DNA of 64,000 nt from Vicinamibacterales bacterium (GCA_036496585.1 DASXLB010000006.1:1-64000), one strand, 5' to 3'; shown: positions 52,100 to 61,735, counted from the first letter of the stretch. Numbers and translations are program-made. The notes: generated from the sequence alone by a model not told the origin.

Positions 52100-52891
52100 T
52101 CACACGTCGGCCGGAGGCGGCCCTGCCGGCGCAGCCGCCGTGGCTGGCGGCCGCCGCCGCAGCCGGCCGTAGATAAAAATGACCAGCGCCGCCAGCACAT
52201 AGGTGTACGAGAGCACCACCAGCGCGATGCGAGGGTGGATCACGATCGCGGCGATGACGACCGAGCCTGCGAGCAGCCAGACCGGCGAACGGCGCCAGCC
52301 GAGGTCGATCGCCTTGACGCTGCGGAACCGGATTGTGCTGACCATGAGAAACCCTGGCAGCAGCAGCATCGGTAGGGCCAGCGCCGCGATCCGCGGGTCC
52401 TGCACTCCCCAGGGATAGAGAAACACCGTCGAGGCGGTCACCGACGCGGCGGCCGGGCTCGGCAGGCCCGCGAAATAGCGCTTGTCGCTGGCCGTCATGC
52501 CCTGGATGTTGAACCGCGCCAGCCGCACGGCGGCCGCCGTGACATAGACGAAGCCGGCGGCCCAGCCGAAACGGCCGAGCGGCCAGAGTCCCCAGGTGAA
52601 CGCCAGGATCGCCGGCGCCACACCGAACGACACCACGTCGGCCAACGAGTCGAGTTCGGCGCCGAACGCCGATTGCGAATGCGTCAACCGCGCGAAATAG
52701 CCGTCGAGCGTGTCGACGACCATCGCCACGCCGATCAGCACCGCGGCGGTATCGAAATCCCCGCGCGTGGAATACACGAGGGAGGCGTACCCGCACAACA
52801 GGTTCGACACCGTCATCATCGACGGCAGCAGGTAGACGCCCCGGCGGAACCGCTCCGGGCGATCCTCTCGCCGCCGCGTGAGCGGGTTCAT
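52100..52891 (-). CDS. pssA: CDP-diacylglycerol-serine O-phosphatidyltransferase
   Basis: The 263-aa membrane enzyme makes phosphatidylserine from CDP-diacylglycerol and serine. The CDP-alcohol phosphotransferase motif is complete: DTLDGYFARL, then FGAELDSLAD with the two later aspartates (about residues 62-85). Around it are about eight helices. The motif with FGVAPA and the adjacent psd gene indicate the serine enzyme. The ATG overlaps the psd stop (TGATG); a GTG one codon earlier is an alternative. The C-terminus is a Pro/Ala-rich tail. Confidence 0.94.
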   Translation of the reverse strand: MNPLTRRREDRPERFRRGVYLLPSMMTVSNLLCGYASLVYSTRGDFDTAAVLIGVAMVVDTLDGYFARLTHSQSAFGAELDSLADVVSFGVAPAILAFTWGLWPLGRFGWAAGFVYVTAAAVRLARFNIQGMTASDKRYFAGLPSPAAASVTASTVFLYPWGVQDPRIAALALPMLLLPGFLMVSTIRFRSVKAIDLGWRRSPVWLLAGSVVIAAIVIHPRIALVVLSYTYVLAALVIFIYGRLRRRPPATAAAPAGPPPADV

Positions 52892-53532
52892 CACCAGCCT
52901 TCGCCCTGCGGGTGGAGGCGTGCGAGCACGGATTCGCCGGCAACGACCTGCTGTCCGACTTGCACGACGAGTTCCGCGCGCGACGGCAGGAACACGTCCA
53001 TGCGGGAGCCGAACTTCATCAGCCCGATGCGCTCACCGCGCTGCAGCCGCTGCCCCTCGGCGACCCGGCACACGATACGGCGGGCCAGGACGCCGACGAT
53101 CTGCCGCACGACGACCGGCTCGCCGTGATGATCGAGCCAGATCTCGTTGAGCTCGTTGCCGCTGGCGTCTTCCTTGTACGCCGGCAGGAACGTGCCGGGC
53201 CGGTAGGCAACGCTCGAGACGACGCCGTCGACCGGGGTGCGGTTGATGTGGACGTCCATCGGCGACAGGAAGATCGTGATCTGCTGCCACTCGCCGGGCG
53301 GACTCCAGCGGCCGTCCGACGGTCCGGCGATCATGACCTTGCCGTCCGCCGGCGAGACAACCAGCCCTTCGTCTTGCGGCACCACGCGTTCGGGATCGCG
53401 GAAGAAATACGCGAAGAACGCGCCGAGCGCGGCGAACCCGGCGGCCCACCCGTAGCGTTTCGAGCCGGCGAGGACGGCGGCCGGCACCAGCGCACCGGCT
53501 ACGAAGGGAGCGGCAGCCTTGTCGATTTTCAT
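52891..53532 (-). CDS. psd: Phosphatidylserine decarboxylase, short form
   Basis: This 213-aa protein is of the short PSD-A type that decarboxylates phosphatidylserine to phosphatidylethanolamine. Conserved segments are FFRDPERVVP, VSPADGKVM, FLSPMDVHINRTPVDG and MKFGSRMDVFLP; the Gly-Ser of FGSR is the self-cleavage site where the pyruvoyl group forms. Two hydrophobic stretches near the N-terminus (about 8-20 and 28-45) anchor it to the inner membrane. It is coupled to pssA. An intrinsic terminator for the gene upstream lies just before its start. Confidence 0.95.
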   Translation of the reverse strand: MKIDKAAAPFVAGALVPAAVLAGSKRYGWAAGFAALGAFFAYFFRDPERVVPQDEGLVVSPADGKVMIAGPSDGRWSPPGEWQQITIFLSPMDVHINRTPVDGVVSSVAYRPGTFLPAYKEDASGNELNEIWLDHHGEPVVVRQIVGVLARRIVCRVAEGQRLQRGERIGLMKFGSRMDVFLPSRAELVVQVGQQVVAGESVLARLHPQGEGW

Positions 53533-53538
53533 CTGTTC

Positions 53539-53571
53539 AAAAGAAAAGGCCGGCCTCCGATAGACCGGCCT
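53539..53571 (-). terminator. Intrinsic terminator after the DUF465 gene
   Basis: On the minus strand a 7-bp stem (AGGCCGG / CCGGCCT) with an 11-base loop is followed by TTTTCTTTT, a clear rho-independent terminator. It lies 24 bases beyond the DUF465 stop and ends just before the psd start, so psd-pssA probably has its own promoter or depends on read-through. Confidence 0.8.
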
Positions 53572-53594
53572 GTGCTGGCTCGATTGTATATGGC

Positions 53595-53843
53595 TTAGCG
53601 CGGCGATGCGTGCATCGGCTCAGGCAGCCGGAGATGGCGCAGCATGCTTTCCATCTGATCCTTCAGCTGGAGCTTGCGCTTCTTGAGGGTGACTTCTTCG
53701 AGTTGTTCGGGCTCTGAGAGGTACTGGCGGGTGGCGAGATTGTGAATCTGTTCGTCCAGGTCGTGGTGCTGTGAGGCGAGTTGGCGGAACTCGTCGTTGC
53801 TGTCCAGCAACTGTTTCTTCATCTCGTCGAACTCTGTCGTCAT
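53595..53843 (-). CDS. DUF465 (YdcH-like) small coiled-coil protein
   Basis: The 82-aa protein is charged and helical, with SNDEFRQLASQHHDLDEQIH and VTLKKRKLQLKDQMESMLRH, the pattern of the DUF465/YdcH family. Such proteins are small, cytoplasmic and of unknown function. A purine-rich GGAGG stretch lies before the ATG. A strong terminator follows, so it may be transcribed alone or end the tsaB-rimI unit. The Met/Lys-rich start and length fit the family. Confidence 0.88.
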   Translation of the reverse strand: MTTEFDEMKKQLLDSNDEFRQLASQHHDLDEQIHNLATRQYLSEPEQLEEVTLKKRKLQLKDQMESMLRHLRLPEPMHASPR

Positions 53844-53891
53844 TTCCGCCTCCTGGAAAATGAACTACGCGAGGGCATTCATAACCGCACC

Positions 53892-54347
53892 CTACCACTC
53901 CTCCAGCCACAGAATCAAGGCGTCTTCGGGCGGATTCGCGTAGTACCCGCGTCGGCGAGCCGACACCGAAAATCCCAGCCGTCCGTAGAGTTGGAGCGCG
54001 GCGACGTTGGACTCGCGCACCTCGAGTGTGGCGCGGCGGGCCCCCTCCCCCGCGGCCTCCGCCATGACCGCGCGGAGCATGAAGGTCCCCAGGCCGCGCC
54101 GCCGGTGGGCCGGGCTGACAGCCAGCGTGTTGAGGTGCAGTTCATCGAAGATGACCCAGGCGATGCAAAAGGCAATCGCCCGATCTTGTGCGTCCCTAAG
54201 AAGATAGACGCGTGTGACGTCCGAATGGGTCAATTCCCAGACGAGGGTCTCTCGCGACCAGGGATTCGTGAACGACTCCTGCTCGAGCGCGACGACGGCG
54301 TCGAGGTCGGCGTCGGCAGCGGGCGCCCGGAGACGATCGAGCCGCAT
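53892..54347 (-). CDS. rimI: Ribosomal-protein-alanine N-acetyltransferase RimI
   Basis: The ATG one base after the tsaB stop gives 151 aa, matching RimI; longer frames overlap tsaB. This GNAT fold shows ALEQESFTNPWSRETLVWEL near the N-terminus, LHLNTLAVSPAHRRRGLGTF with the acetyl-CoA loop RRRGLG, and LEVRESNVAALQLYGRLGF. RimI acetylates the N-terminus of ribosomal protein S18. The pairing with tsaB is a common bacterial arrangement. A cytoplasmic location is expected. Confidence 0.93.
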   Translation of the reverse strand: MRLDRLRAPAADADLDAVVALEQESFTNPWSRETLVWELTHSDVTRVYLLRDAQDRAIAFCIAWVIFDELHLNTLAVSPAHRRRGLGTFMLRAVMAEAAGEGARRATLEVRESNVAALQLYGRLGFSVSARRRGYYANPPEDALILWLEEW

Positions 54348-54348
54348 C

Positions 54349-55047
54349 TCAAGCGCCGCCCCGGCGGCGCCGGTCACGTGCCAGCTCGGCATCCGAGCGG
54401 CGGACATAGAGGGGCGCCACGGCGTGGGGGCGCACGCCACGGTCGGGTGCGGCGTCGGCGATCGACGCGATCACGGCCGCCAGCGGCGGGACCGCCGGCG
54501 CGATCGTGGCAGCGCCGCCGATCCGGCGCTCGATCGCGTCGCGGTATTTCACGGCGCCGTCCCCCGCGAAGCGCACGGAGGAGAGCGGCGCCAGCGCCAG
54601 CGCCCACGCATCGAGGGTGGCGTCGGGCGGCAGCGAGGTCGGCTCGTGCTGGACGCGGCCGTCCGCGCCGTACAGCATCGCGAACACCTCGCCGCGATGC
54701 GCATCGATCCACACGGCGATCGCGGTGTCGGAAAGGCCGGCCGAGATCCGCAGCGCATCGAAGGTCGAGACCGGCGTGACGAGCTTGCCGGCCGCGAGGG
54801 CGAGCCCCTGCACGGTGGCGATGCCGATGCGGAGCCCGGTGAACGATCCTGGTCCGATCGCGACCGCGAACCGATCGATCTCGTCGAGCCGAAGGCCGGC
54901 GGCGTCGAGCAGATCCATCAGCTCGCGCGGCAGGCGTTCGCCGTGCGTGCGCGCGGCGTCGCCGCGGCGTTCGACCAGGATCGCGCCGTCGCGCAGGATC
55001 GCCGCGCTGCCCGATGCTGACGATGTGTCGAGCGAGAGGATCGTCAA
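54349..55047 (-). CDS. tsaB: tRNA threonylcarbamoyladenosine biosynthesis protein TsaB
   Basis: A TTG start (LTILSLDTSSASGSAA) gives 232 aa, the TsaB norm; no ATG lies near this N-terminus. The ASKHA fold is visible in LSLDTSS and IGPGSFTGLRIGIATVQGLA, the TsaB signature, and in VWIDAHRGEVFAMLYGADG. With TsaC, TsaD and TsaE it makes t6A37 on tRNA. It is divergent from mutS with a 33-base gap. rimI starts one base past its stop. Confidence 0.92.
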   Translation of the reverse strand: MTILSLDTSSASGSAAILRDGAILVERRGDAARTHGERLPRELMDLLDAAGLRLDEIDRFAVAIGPGSFTGLRIGIATVQGLALAAGKLVTPVSTFDALRISAGLSDTAIAVWIDAHRGEVFAMLYGADGRVQHEPTSLPPDATLDAWALALAPLSSVRFAGDGAVKYRDAIERRIGGAATIAPAVPPLAAVIASIADAAPDRGVRPHAVAPLYVRRSDAELARDRRRRGGA

Positions 55048-55080
55048 TTCCGCAATGTTATACTCGCCGCAGTCCCGCCG

Positions 55081-57744
55081 ATGTCCTCTCCGACCCCTTC
55101 CAGTACGTCCAGCGAACCGGTCGGCGCAACGCCGGCGATGCGGCAGTACTTCGACGCCAAGCGTCAGTACAGTGATGCGCTCGTCTTCTTCCGGATGGGC
55201 GACTTCTACGAGATGTTCTACGAGGACGCGCTGACCGCGTCCCGCGCGCTCGAGTTGACGCTGACGTCGCGATCGAAGGACGCGAGCGGCGGCGCGATCC
55301 CGATGTGCGGCGTGCCGTTCCACGCCGCCGACGGTTACATCGCGCGGCTGGTGCGCAAGGGCTTTCGCGTTGCGGTCGTCGAACAGGTCGAGGATCCGAA
55401 GAAGGCAAAGGGCCTCGTCCGCCGCGAGGTCGTGCGGGTCGTCTCACCCGGCACGTTCACCGACGACGGCTATCTCGACGCGCGTGAGCCCGCCTTCCTG
55501 CTGGCGCTCGTGCCCGCGCATCCGGGCCCCGGGTTCGGCGCGGCGCTGCTCGATCTCTCGACCGGCGAGTTCAGCACCGCGGAGTACGCCGGGGACGAGG
55601 GGCGGTCGGCGCTGCGTGACGAGCTGGCGGTGCTGCGTCCGCGCGAGGTGCTGGTGCCGGTCGGCTTCGACGCCGCGGCGGCGCTGCTGGCGGATGCGCA
55701 GATCGAGGCGCGGGTGACGACGGCCGAGCCGTGGACGTTCGAGTACGCGACGGCGCGGCGGACGCTGCTGGCACAGCTCGGCGCGCAGTCGCTGCAGGGC
55801 TACGGCCTCGACGATCGCCCCTCAGCGGTCTCGGCGGCCGGCGGGCTGGTGCAGTACCTCCGCGAGACGCAGAAGGCGGATCTGGCGCACGTCCGCGATG
55901 TCAGTTACCGCACCGGCGCCGACTGTCTGCTCATCGATCCGATCACGCTCCGCAACCTCGAGGTGATCGAGTCGGCCGACGGCGGGCGGACGGGATCGCT
56001 GCTGCACGGCATCGATCGCACGATCACGCCGATGGGCGGGCGGCTGCTGCGCGCCTGGCTGATCCGGCCGCTGGTCGCGCTCGAGCGGATCCAGGATCGG
56101 CTCGACGCCGTAGAGGACTTTGCCTTTCGCGCCACCGCGCGCGCCAAGCTGCGCGAGACGCTGAAGGGGATCCATGACCTCGAGCGCCTGGTCGCGCGCG
56201 CCGCGCTCGGCACCGCCGGGCCGCGCGACCTGGTGTCGCTGAAACAGTCGATCGCGGCGCTGCCCCGCGCCCGCCTGCAGTTGGTCGAGTTCCAGGCGCC
56301 GCTCGTCAGGAGCCTGGTCGCCGGACTCGACGATCTCACCGACGTGCGCGACGCGATCGAGCACGCCCTCGTCGACGAGCCGCCGGCGGTGGCGCGCGAC
56401 GGCGGCGTGATCCGCGACGCCGTCGACCCGGAGCTCGACGAACTGCGCGGCATCAGCCGCGGCGGCAAGCAGCGGATCGCCGAGATGGAGGCGGCCGAGC
56501 GCGCGCGCACCGGCATCGCATCGCTCAAGATCCGGTTCAACCGCGTCTTCGGCTATTACATCGAGATCTCGAAATCGAACCTCGGCAGCGTACCGGCCGA
56601 TTACCATCGCAAGCAGACCATCGCCGGCGGTGAGCGCTTCATCACGCCGGCGCTGAAGGAATACGAAGAGAAGGTGCTCGGCGCCGACGAGCGGATCGCC
56701 GAGCGCGAGGTCGAGATCTTCGAGGCGCTGCGCGGGCGCGTCGCCGCCGAGGCGCCGCGCGTCCAGGACACGGCGCGCGGGCTCGCCGCGCTCGACGTGC
56801 TCGCGGCGCTGGCCGAGACGGCGTCGCTCCACAACTACACCAAGCCGCTGATGCACGCCGGCGACGAGCTCATCGCCGCGGACGCGCGTCATCCGGTGGT
56901 CGAACGGCACGTCGCCGACGCGTTCGTCCCCAACGACGTCGCGCTCGACGGCGTCTCGCAGCAGCTCGTCGTGCTCACCGGTCCCAACATGGGCGGTAAG
57001 TCGACTTACCTGCGGCAGTGCGCGTTGCTCTGTCTCATGGCGCAGGCGGGCTCGTTCGTGCCGGCGCGCACCGCCAAGCTGCCGATCGTCGACCGCCTGT
57101 TCGCCCGCGTCGGCGCCTCCGACAACCTGGCGCGCGGCCAGTCGACGTTCATGGTCGAAATGCAGGAGACGGCCAACATCCTGCACTCGGCGACCTCGCG
57201 CAGCCTGGTCATCCTCGACGAGATCGGCCGCGGCACCGCGACCTTCGACGGCCTGAGCCTCGCCTGGGCGGTGGCTGAGCATCTCGCCACGAATCCGCGC
57301 GCGCGGCCGAAGACCATCTTCGCCACGCACTACCACGAGCTGACCGATCTCGCCGACGCGCTGCCGTCGGTCGTCAATTTCCACGTCGTGGTGCGGGAGT
57401 GGAAGGACGACCTCGTGCTGCTGCGAAAAGTCGTGCCCGGCCGCGCCGACCGCAGCTACGGGATCCAGGTGGCGCGGCTCGCCGGTCTGCCGCCGCCCGT
57501 GGTGGCGCGGGCGCGCGAGATTCTCGCCGGCCTCGAACGCGACGAGCTGTCGCGCGGCGGCCGGCCGTCGCTCAGCGGCTCGCCGACCGTCTCGCAGCGG
57601 CAGCTCGGACTCTTCGCCGCGCCCGGCGGCGCCGACGATCCGATCCGCCGTCGTCTGCGCGACCTCGATGTCGATCACCTGACCCCGATGCAGGCCTTGA
57701 CCTTGCTCGCCGAGTTGAAGGACGAGGCGGATGGGGAGCCGTGA
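55081..57744 (+). CDS. mutS: DNA mismatch repair protein MutS
   Basis: The 887-aa protein has the mismatch-binding domain I with FFRMGDFYEMFYEDA (the Phe-X-Glu that probes mismatches), connector and lever domains, the clamp, and the ATPase with Walker A GPNMGGKSTYLRQ, SFMVEMQET-like TFMVEMQETANIL, Walker B VILDEIGRGTATFDG and THYHELTDLA. The last 60 residues include SPTVSQRQLGLFAAPG, a likely beta-clamp-binding peptide (QLGLF). MutS recognises mismatches in the cytoplasm. A TATACT 16 bases before the ATG may be its -10. Its end overlaps the next gene by 14 bases. Confidence 0.97.
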   Translation: MSSPTPSSTSSEPVGATPAMRQYFDAKRQYSDALVFFRMGDFYEMFYEDALTASRALELTLTSRSKDASGGAIPMCGVPFHAADGYIARLVRKGFRVAVVEQVEDPKKAKGLVRREVVRVVSPGTFTDDGYLDAREPAFLLALVPAHPGPGFGAALLDLSTGEFSTAEYAGDEGRSALRDELAVLRPREVLVPVGFDAAAALLADAQIEARVTTAEPWTFEYATARRTLLAQLGAQSLQGYGLDDRPSAVSAAGGLVQYLRETQKADLAHVRDVSYRTGADCLLIDPITLRNLEVIESADGGRTGSLLHGIDRTITPMGGRLLRAWLIRPLVALERIQDRLDAVEDFAFRATARAKLRETLKGIHDLERLVARAALGTAGPRDLVSLKQSIAALPRARLQLVEFQAPLVRSLVAGLDDLTDVRDAIEHALVDEPPAVARDGGVIRDAVDPELDELRGISRGGKQRIAEMEAAERARTGIASLKIRFNRVFGYYIEISKSNLGSVPADYHRKQTIAGGERFITPALKEYEEKVLGADERIAEREVEIFEALRGRVAAEAPRVQDTARGLAALDVLAALAETASLHNYTKPLMHAGDELIAADARHPVVERHVADAFVPNDVALDGVSQQLVVLTGPNMGGKSTYLRQCALLCLMAQAGSFVPARTAKLPIVDRLFARVGASDNLARGQSTFMVEMQETANILHSATSRSLVILDEIGRGTATFDGLSLAWAVAEHLATNPRARPKTIFATHYHELTDLADALPSVVNFHVVVREWKDDLVLLRKVVPGRADRSYGIQVARLAGLPPPVVARAREILAGLERDELSRGGRPSLSGSPTVSQRQLGLFAAPGGADDPIRRRLRDLDVDHLTPMQALTLLAELKDEADGEP

Positions 57745-60601
57745 CGAGCCCGCACCACCGTGGCGCCGGCGTGTCGGCCGTTGGCTGTTGCGTGCCACGT
57801 GCGCGGCAGGGCTGGCGGCTGTCGTCGCCATAGCGTCCCCTTCCGACGCCGCCACCCGCTACGACCCACGGCTGCGGTTCCGCACCTGGCCGACCGAACA
57901 CTTCGACATCCACGCCCACCAGGGAGAGGAAGTTCTGGCCGCTCGGCTCGCGCCGATCGCCGAGCGTGTGCGCCGTCGCTTCGAGGCGTCGCTGGGGGTG
58001 CCTCGCGGACGGGTGCAGGTCATCCTGGTCGATCAGACCGACGTCGCCAACGGGTGGGCGACGCCGTTTCCCTACGACACCATCGAGGTGACGGCGGTGC
58101 CGCCGCTCGAGGAAGATCTGATCGGGAACACCACCGACTGGCTCGAGCTGGTCTTCACCCACGAATACACACACATCCTGCACCTGGACCGGTCACGCGG
58201 GTTCATGAATGGCGTGCGTCACGTGTTCGGGCGGGCGCCGCTGGTCTTTCCGAACCAGTTCCTGCCGATCTGGCAGATTGAAGGACTCGCCACCTACGAG
58301 GAGAGCCGCCAGACCGGCGAGGGGCGGATTGACGCCGGAGACTTCCGCGCCATTGTCGACACCGCCGCGCGGCAGGGGCGGTTCGCGCCGATCGACCGGG
58401 CGAACGGCGGCCTCGACGACTGGCCGGGCGGCAACTCGGCGTACGCCTACGGCGCCTACTTCCATCAATACCTGTCGGATCGGTTCGGCCCGGCGCGAAT
58501 CGATGCCTTGGCCGATGCGACTGCCGGACGCCTGCCGCTCTTTGGCGCCGGCGCGTTTCATCAGGTGTTCGGCAAATCAGTCGGGACGCTCTGGCGCGAC
58601 TTCGCGGCGTGGCGCGCCAGCCCCGCGGGTGCGCAGAGCACGACCGATGCCGCTGCAAGGCGGCTGACCACTGACGGGTTCGTCGTCGCCGCGCCGCGCG
58701 TCGCCGCCGACGGCTGGATCTACTACTCCACCAGCAACGCCGACGGGTTTCCGGCGCTGTTGCGTTTGCGCAACGGCGAACGCGACCGGCTTGCCTGGCG
58801 CGTCGCCGGCGATCGCACCAGCGTCAGCGGCGACTGGGTCGTGTTCGATCAAGTCGCCCTCGTGCGTTCAGTCGCGCTGCTGTCGGACTTGTATGCCGTA
58901 CCGCGAAACGGCGGCGCCGTCATCCAGCTCACCCACGAGGCGCGCGCCGCGCAGCCGGACGTCTCGCCCGACGGACGCCGCATCGCCTGCGTCGCGCTCC
59001 GGCCCGGCCGCCACATACTCGCGCTCCTCGATTTCGATCCGCGCGCGCGCGACACACCGCCGCGCGTGCTGATCGACGACGAGGCATCGGACTTCAGCGG
59101 GCCGCGCTGGTCGCCCGATGGCGCCCGTCTCGTGGCCGGCCGCCGCCATGCCGGCGGCTACGAACTGGTGCTGGTGAATCCCGCCGATGGGTCGCTGCAG
59201 ACGCTCGTTCGCCGCGCCGACGCCAGACTGATCACCCCGTCATGGAGCGCGGACGGCCGCACGATCCTGTTTGCCGCCGACCCCGGCGACGCGCCGTTCA
59301 ACGTGTTTGCCGTCGACGTGGCGACCCGTGCGGTGCGCCAGATCACCGACTCGCTCTCGGGTGCGCAGGCGCCGGAAATCGCGCCTGACGGATCGCTCGT
59401 CTACATCGGCTATTCTGCCGGCGGCTACGACCTGTATTCGCTGCCGCCCGCGTTCCTTCTGCGTTCGCCGTCGGATAGATCCGCCGATCCCCTGCCGGGG
59501 AATTCCCGCGTTCGCGAACAACCGGAAGCGGCGGAGCAGCCGGCGGTCGTGCCGCGGTCGTATGCTCCCCTGCGCACCTTGGCGCCGACCTACTGGGAGC
59601 CGATCGCCCAGACGGACGCCGGTGAAACGCAGCTGGGTGTAAGCACCGGGATGTCGGATGCGCTCGGACGGCACACTTACTCGGCGTGGGCGGCGTGGAG
59701 CGCCGCGCGCGCCCGTCCTGACTGGAGCGCCTCCTACGCGTACGATCGGTGGCGCCCCACCATGTTTGCGAGCTACGGCGACGACACCGATCCGGTCCGG
59801 GATGGAGAGACGCGCATGCGTCAGGTGTTCGCCGGCGCGCTGCTCCCCTTCCGGCACATCAGGTGGAGTCAGACGCTGCTGGCCGGCGTCAACGCCGAAC
59901 ACGACGACACGATCTGCGCCGAGCCGTGCCACAGCCTGACTCGGGATCTGCGCTCGCTGCGTGGCGGCTGGCTGTTCGACAGCCGCCGCCTGTTCGCGTA
60001 TTCCATCAGCGCGGAAGAAGGGGCCGCCGTCGAGGCCGCCATCGAGGGCAGCCGCGCGACGGGGCCGGCGTCGGGGACGGCCGCCGCCATGGTGCTCGAC
60101 GCGCGGCTGTACCAGCGCGTGCTGTCGCGGCACACCGTGCTGGCGCTGCGCCTTGCCGGCGCTTCCAGCCGCGGCGACACGGTCGCCCAGCGGATCTTCT
60201 CCGCGGCGGGCAACGGACCGCTGCCGGCGGCATTCGACTTCGGCAACGGCGCCATCGGTCTGCTGCGTGGTTTCGATCCCGACGATGTGATCGGCACCCA
60301 TGCGGCGGTCGCCAACGCCGACCTGCGCTTCCCGCTCCTGCGCGTGCAGCGCGGAGCCGGGACCTGGCCGTTCTTCGTCCGCGCCCTGCATGGCGCCGCG
60401 TTCGTCGACGCCGGCACCGCGTGGGACGCGTCGTTCAGCGGCGACAGGATTCGGCGCGCGGTCGGCGGCGAGATCTCGACCGATACGATCCTCGCCTACA
60501 CACTGCGGGTCACCCTCACCGCCGGTGTGGCCTGGACGCACGACCCCGTCGCCGCGCGCGATCGCGCCGCGTATTTCGCGCGGCTCGGCTACGCCTTCTA
60601 G
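57731..60601 (+). CDS. Outer-membrane fusion: gluzincin protease, beta-propeller and C-terminal barrel
   Basis: This 956-aa protein has a signal peptide (about residues 1-41, cut after SPSDA). Residues 45-310 resemble peptidase MA-like gluzincins: zinc motif HEYTH at 144-148 and a candidate third ligand E184 in QIEGLATYEE. Residues 320-590 hold PD40/WD40-like repeats as in TolB (QPDVSPDGRRIACVALRPG, PRWSPDGARLVAGRRHAGG, PEIAPDGSLVYIGYSAGG). The remaining 330 residues alternate aromatic and polar residues (YSAWAAWSAARARPDWSASY) and end RLGYAF, a typical barrel terminus. The ATG overlaps the end of mutS. The substrate is unknown. Confidence 0.8.
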   Translation: MGSRDEPAPPWRRRVGRWLLRATCAAGLAAVVAIASPSDAATRYDPRLRFRTWPTEHFDIHAHQGEEVLAARLAPIAERVRRRFEASLGVPRGRVQVILVDQTDVANGWATPFPYDTIEVTAVPPLEEDLIGNTTDWLELVFTHEYTHILHLDRSRGFMNGVRHVFGRAPLVFPNQFLPIWQIEGLATYEESRQTGEGRIDAGDFRAIVDTAARQGRFAPIDRANGGLDDWPGGNSAYAYGAYFHQYLSDRFGPARIDALADATAGRLPLFGAGAFHQVFGKSVGTLWRDFAAWRASPAGAQSTTDAAARRLTTDGFVVAAPRVAADGWIYYSTSNADGFPALLRLRNGERDRLAWRVAGDRTSVSGDWVVFDQVALVRSVALLSDLYAVPRNGGAVIQLTHEARAAQPDVSPDGRRIACVALRPGRHILALLDFDPRARDTPPRVLIDDEASDFSGPRWSPDGARLVAGRRHAGGYELVLVNPADGSLQTLVRRADARLITPSWSADGRTILFAADPGDAPFNVFAVDVATRAVRQITDSLSGAQAPEIAPDGSLVYIGYSAGGYDLYSLPPAFLLRSPSDRSADPLPGNSRVREQPEAAEQPAVVPRSYAPLRTLAPTYWEPIAQTDAGETQLGVSTGMSDALGRHTYSAWAAWSAARARPDWSASYAYDRWRPTMFASYGDDTDPVRDGETRMRQVFAGALLPFRHIRWSQTLLAGVNAEHDDTICAEPCHSLTRDLRSLRGGWLFDSRRLFAYSISAEEGAAVEAAIEGSRATGPASGTAAAMVLDARLYQRVLSRHTVLALRLAGASSRGDTVAQRIFSAAGNGPLPAAFDFGNGAIGLLRGFDPDDVIGTHAAVANADLRFPLLRVQRGAGTWPFFVRALHGAAFVDAGTAWDASFSGDRIRRAVGGEISTDTILAYTLRVTLTAGVAWTHDPVAARDRAAYFARLGYAF

Positions 60602-60660
60602 CCCGCGCGCGCAGATGGATGGGCAGCGTCCGTGGATATCCGTGGCAGAATATCGGCGGC

Positions 60661-61731
60661 ATGAAGACGAAATCCCGTTTTCTTCGCGAGCCGGTCGAGC
60701 CGTTCGTCGTCCAGCCTGACGCGGCGGCCGACGACCTGCTGGCGCGCATGGAGCGCATTTCGTTTCAGGGGCGCAATCTCGCCACCGCGCGGCGCATCTG
60801 GGAAAAGATGCTCCACAGCGACTGCACGGTCTTCATGGGAATCGCGGGCGCGCTCAGCGCCGGCGGCTTGCGGCTGATCGTCAGCCATCTCATCGCCCAT
60901 CGCTATATCGACTGCCTGGTGTCGACCGGCGCCAACCTCTACCACGACCTGCACGAGACCCGCGGCCGCCACCACTACCTCGGGTCGCCGCACGAGGACG
61001 ATGCGGCGCTGCAGGCCGAGCACATCGACCGCGTCTACGACACCTACGCGCGCGAAGAGGAGTTCTGCGACAACGACGAGTGGATCGCCTCGTTCGCGTT
61101 GACGCTCGAGCGGCGCCCGTACAGCTCGCGCGAGTTTCTCTACCGGCTGGGCGAGTACCTCTGGCAGCAGACCGGACAGGAGGGCATCCTGACCGCGGCC
61201 TACAAGGCGAACGTCCCGATTTTCTGTCCGGCGATTGCCGATTCCTCGATCGGGATGGGGCTGTCGCAGGCCCGGCACCGCGACCAGACCGCCGGCGCCG
61301 TCGACGTCATCGCCGACATCGTCGAGTCGGCCAACATCGTGATCCGCCATCCGCGGACCGCCTCGGTCGTGCTGGGCGGCGGCACGCCGAAGAATTTCAT
61401 CAACCAGGCCAGCGTGCAGGCCGAGTTCTTCGACGACCGCGTCGGCGGACATCGCTATGCCCTGCAGATCGTCACCGACGTACCGCACTTCGGGGGCGCC
61501 TCCGGCTCGAGTCTCGAGGAGGCGCGCAGCTGGGGCAAGCTGGCGACCGACGCTGAACAGGTGACCGTTCACGCCGACGCGACCGTCGCGATGCCGCTGC
61601 TCGTCAGCGCGCTGGGCGCGTCGGCGGCCTCGGCGCTTGCCGCACGAAAACCGATGCGCTTCGATCTGTCCGGCCCGGCGCTCGTGATCAACGGCCGGCC
61701 GCTGCCCGTGGCGCGCTTCGAGACCCGCTGA
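60661..61731 (+). CDS. Deoxyhypusine synthase-like protein
   Basis: The ATG gives 356 aa (MKTKSRFLREPVEPFVVQ); the frame extends far upstream only as a shadow. The DHS fold is recognisable by LIVSHLIAHRYIDCLVSTGA, FCPAIADSSIGMG, VVLGGGTPKNFINQA and the catalytic-lysine segment EARSWGKLA, where K293 corresponds to the human DHS active-site lysine. DHS moves the aminobutyl group of spermidine. Bacteria lack eIF5A, so bacterial homologues probably act on a small amine, as homospermidine synthase does. It lies four bases from an agmatinase gene, supporting a polyamine role. Confidence 0.88.
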   Translation: MKTKSRFLREPVEPFVVQPDAAADDLLARMERISFQGRNLATARRIWEKMLHSDCTVFMGIAGALSAGGLRLIVSHLIAHRYIDCLVSTGANLYHDLHETRGRHHYLGSPHEDDAALQAEHIDRVYDTYAREEEFCDNDEWIASFALTLERRPYSSREFLYRLGEYLWQQTGQEGILTAAYKANVPIFCPAIADSSIGMGLSQARHRDQTAGAVDVIADIVESANIVIRHPRTASVVLGGGTPKNFINQASVQAEFFDDRVGGHRYALQIVTDVPHFGGASGSSLEEARSWGKLATDAEQVTVHADATVAMPLLVSALGASAASALAARKPMRFDLSGPALVINGRPLPVARFETR

Positions 61732-61735
61732 CTGT

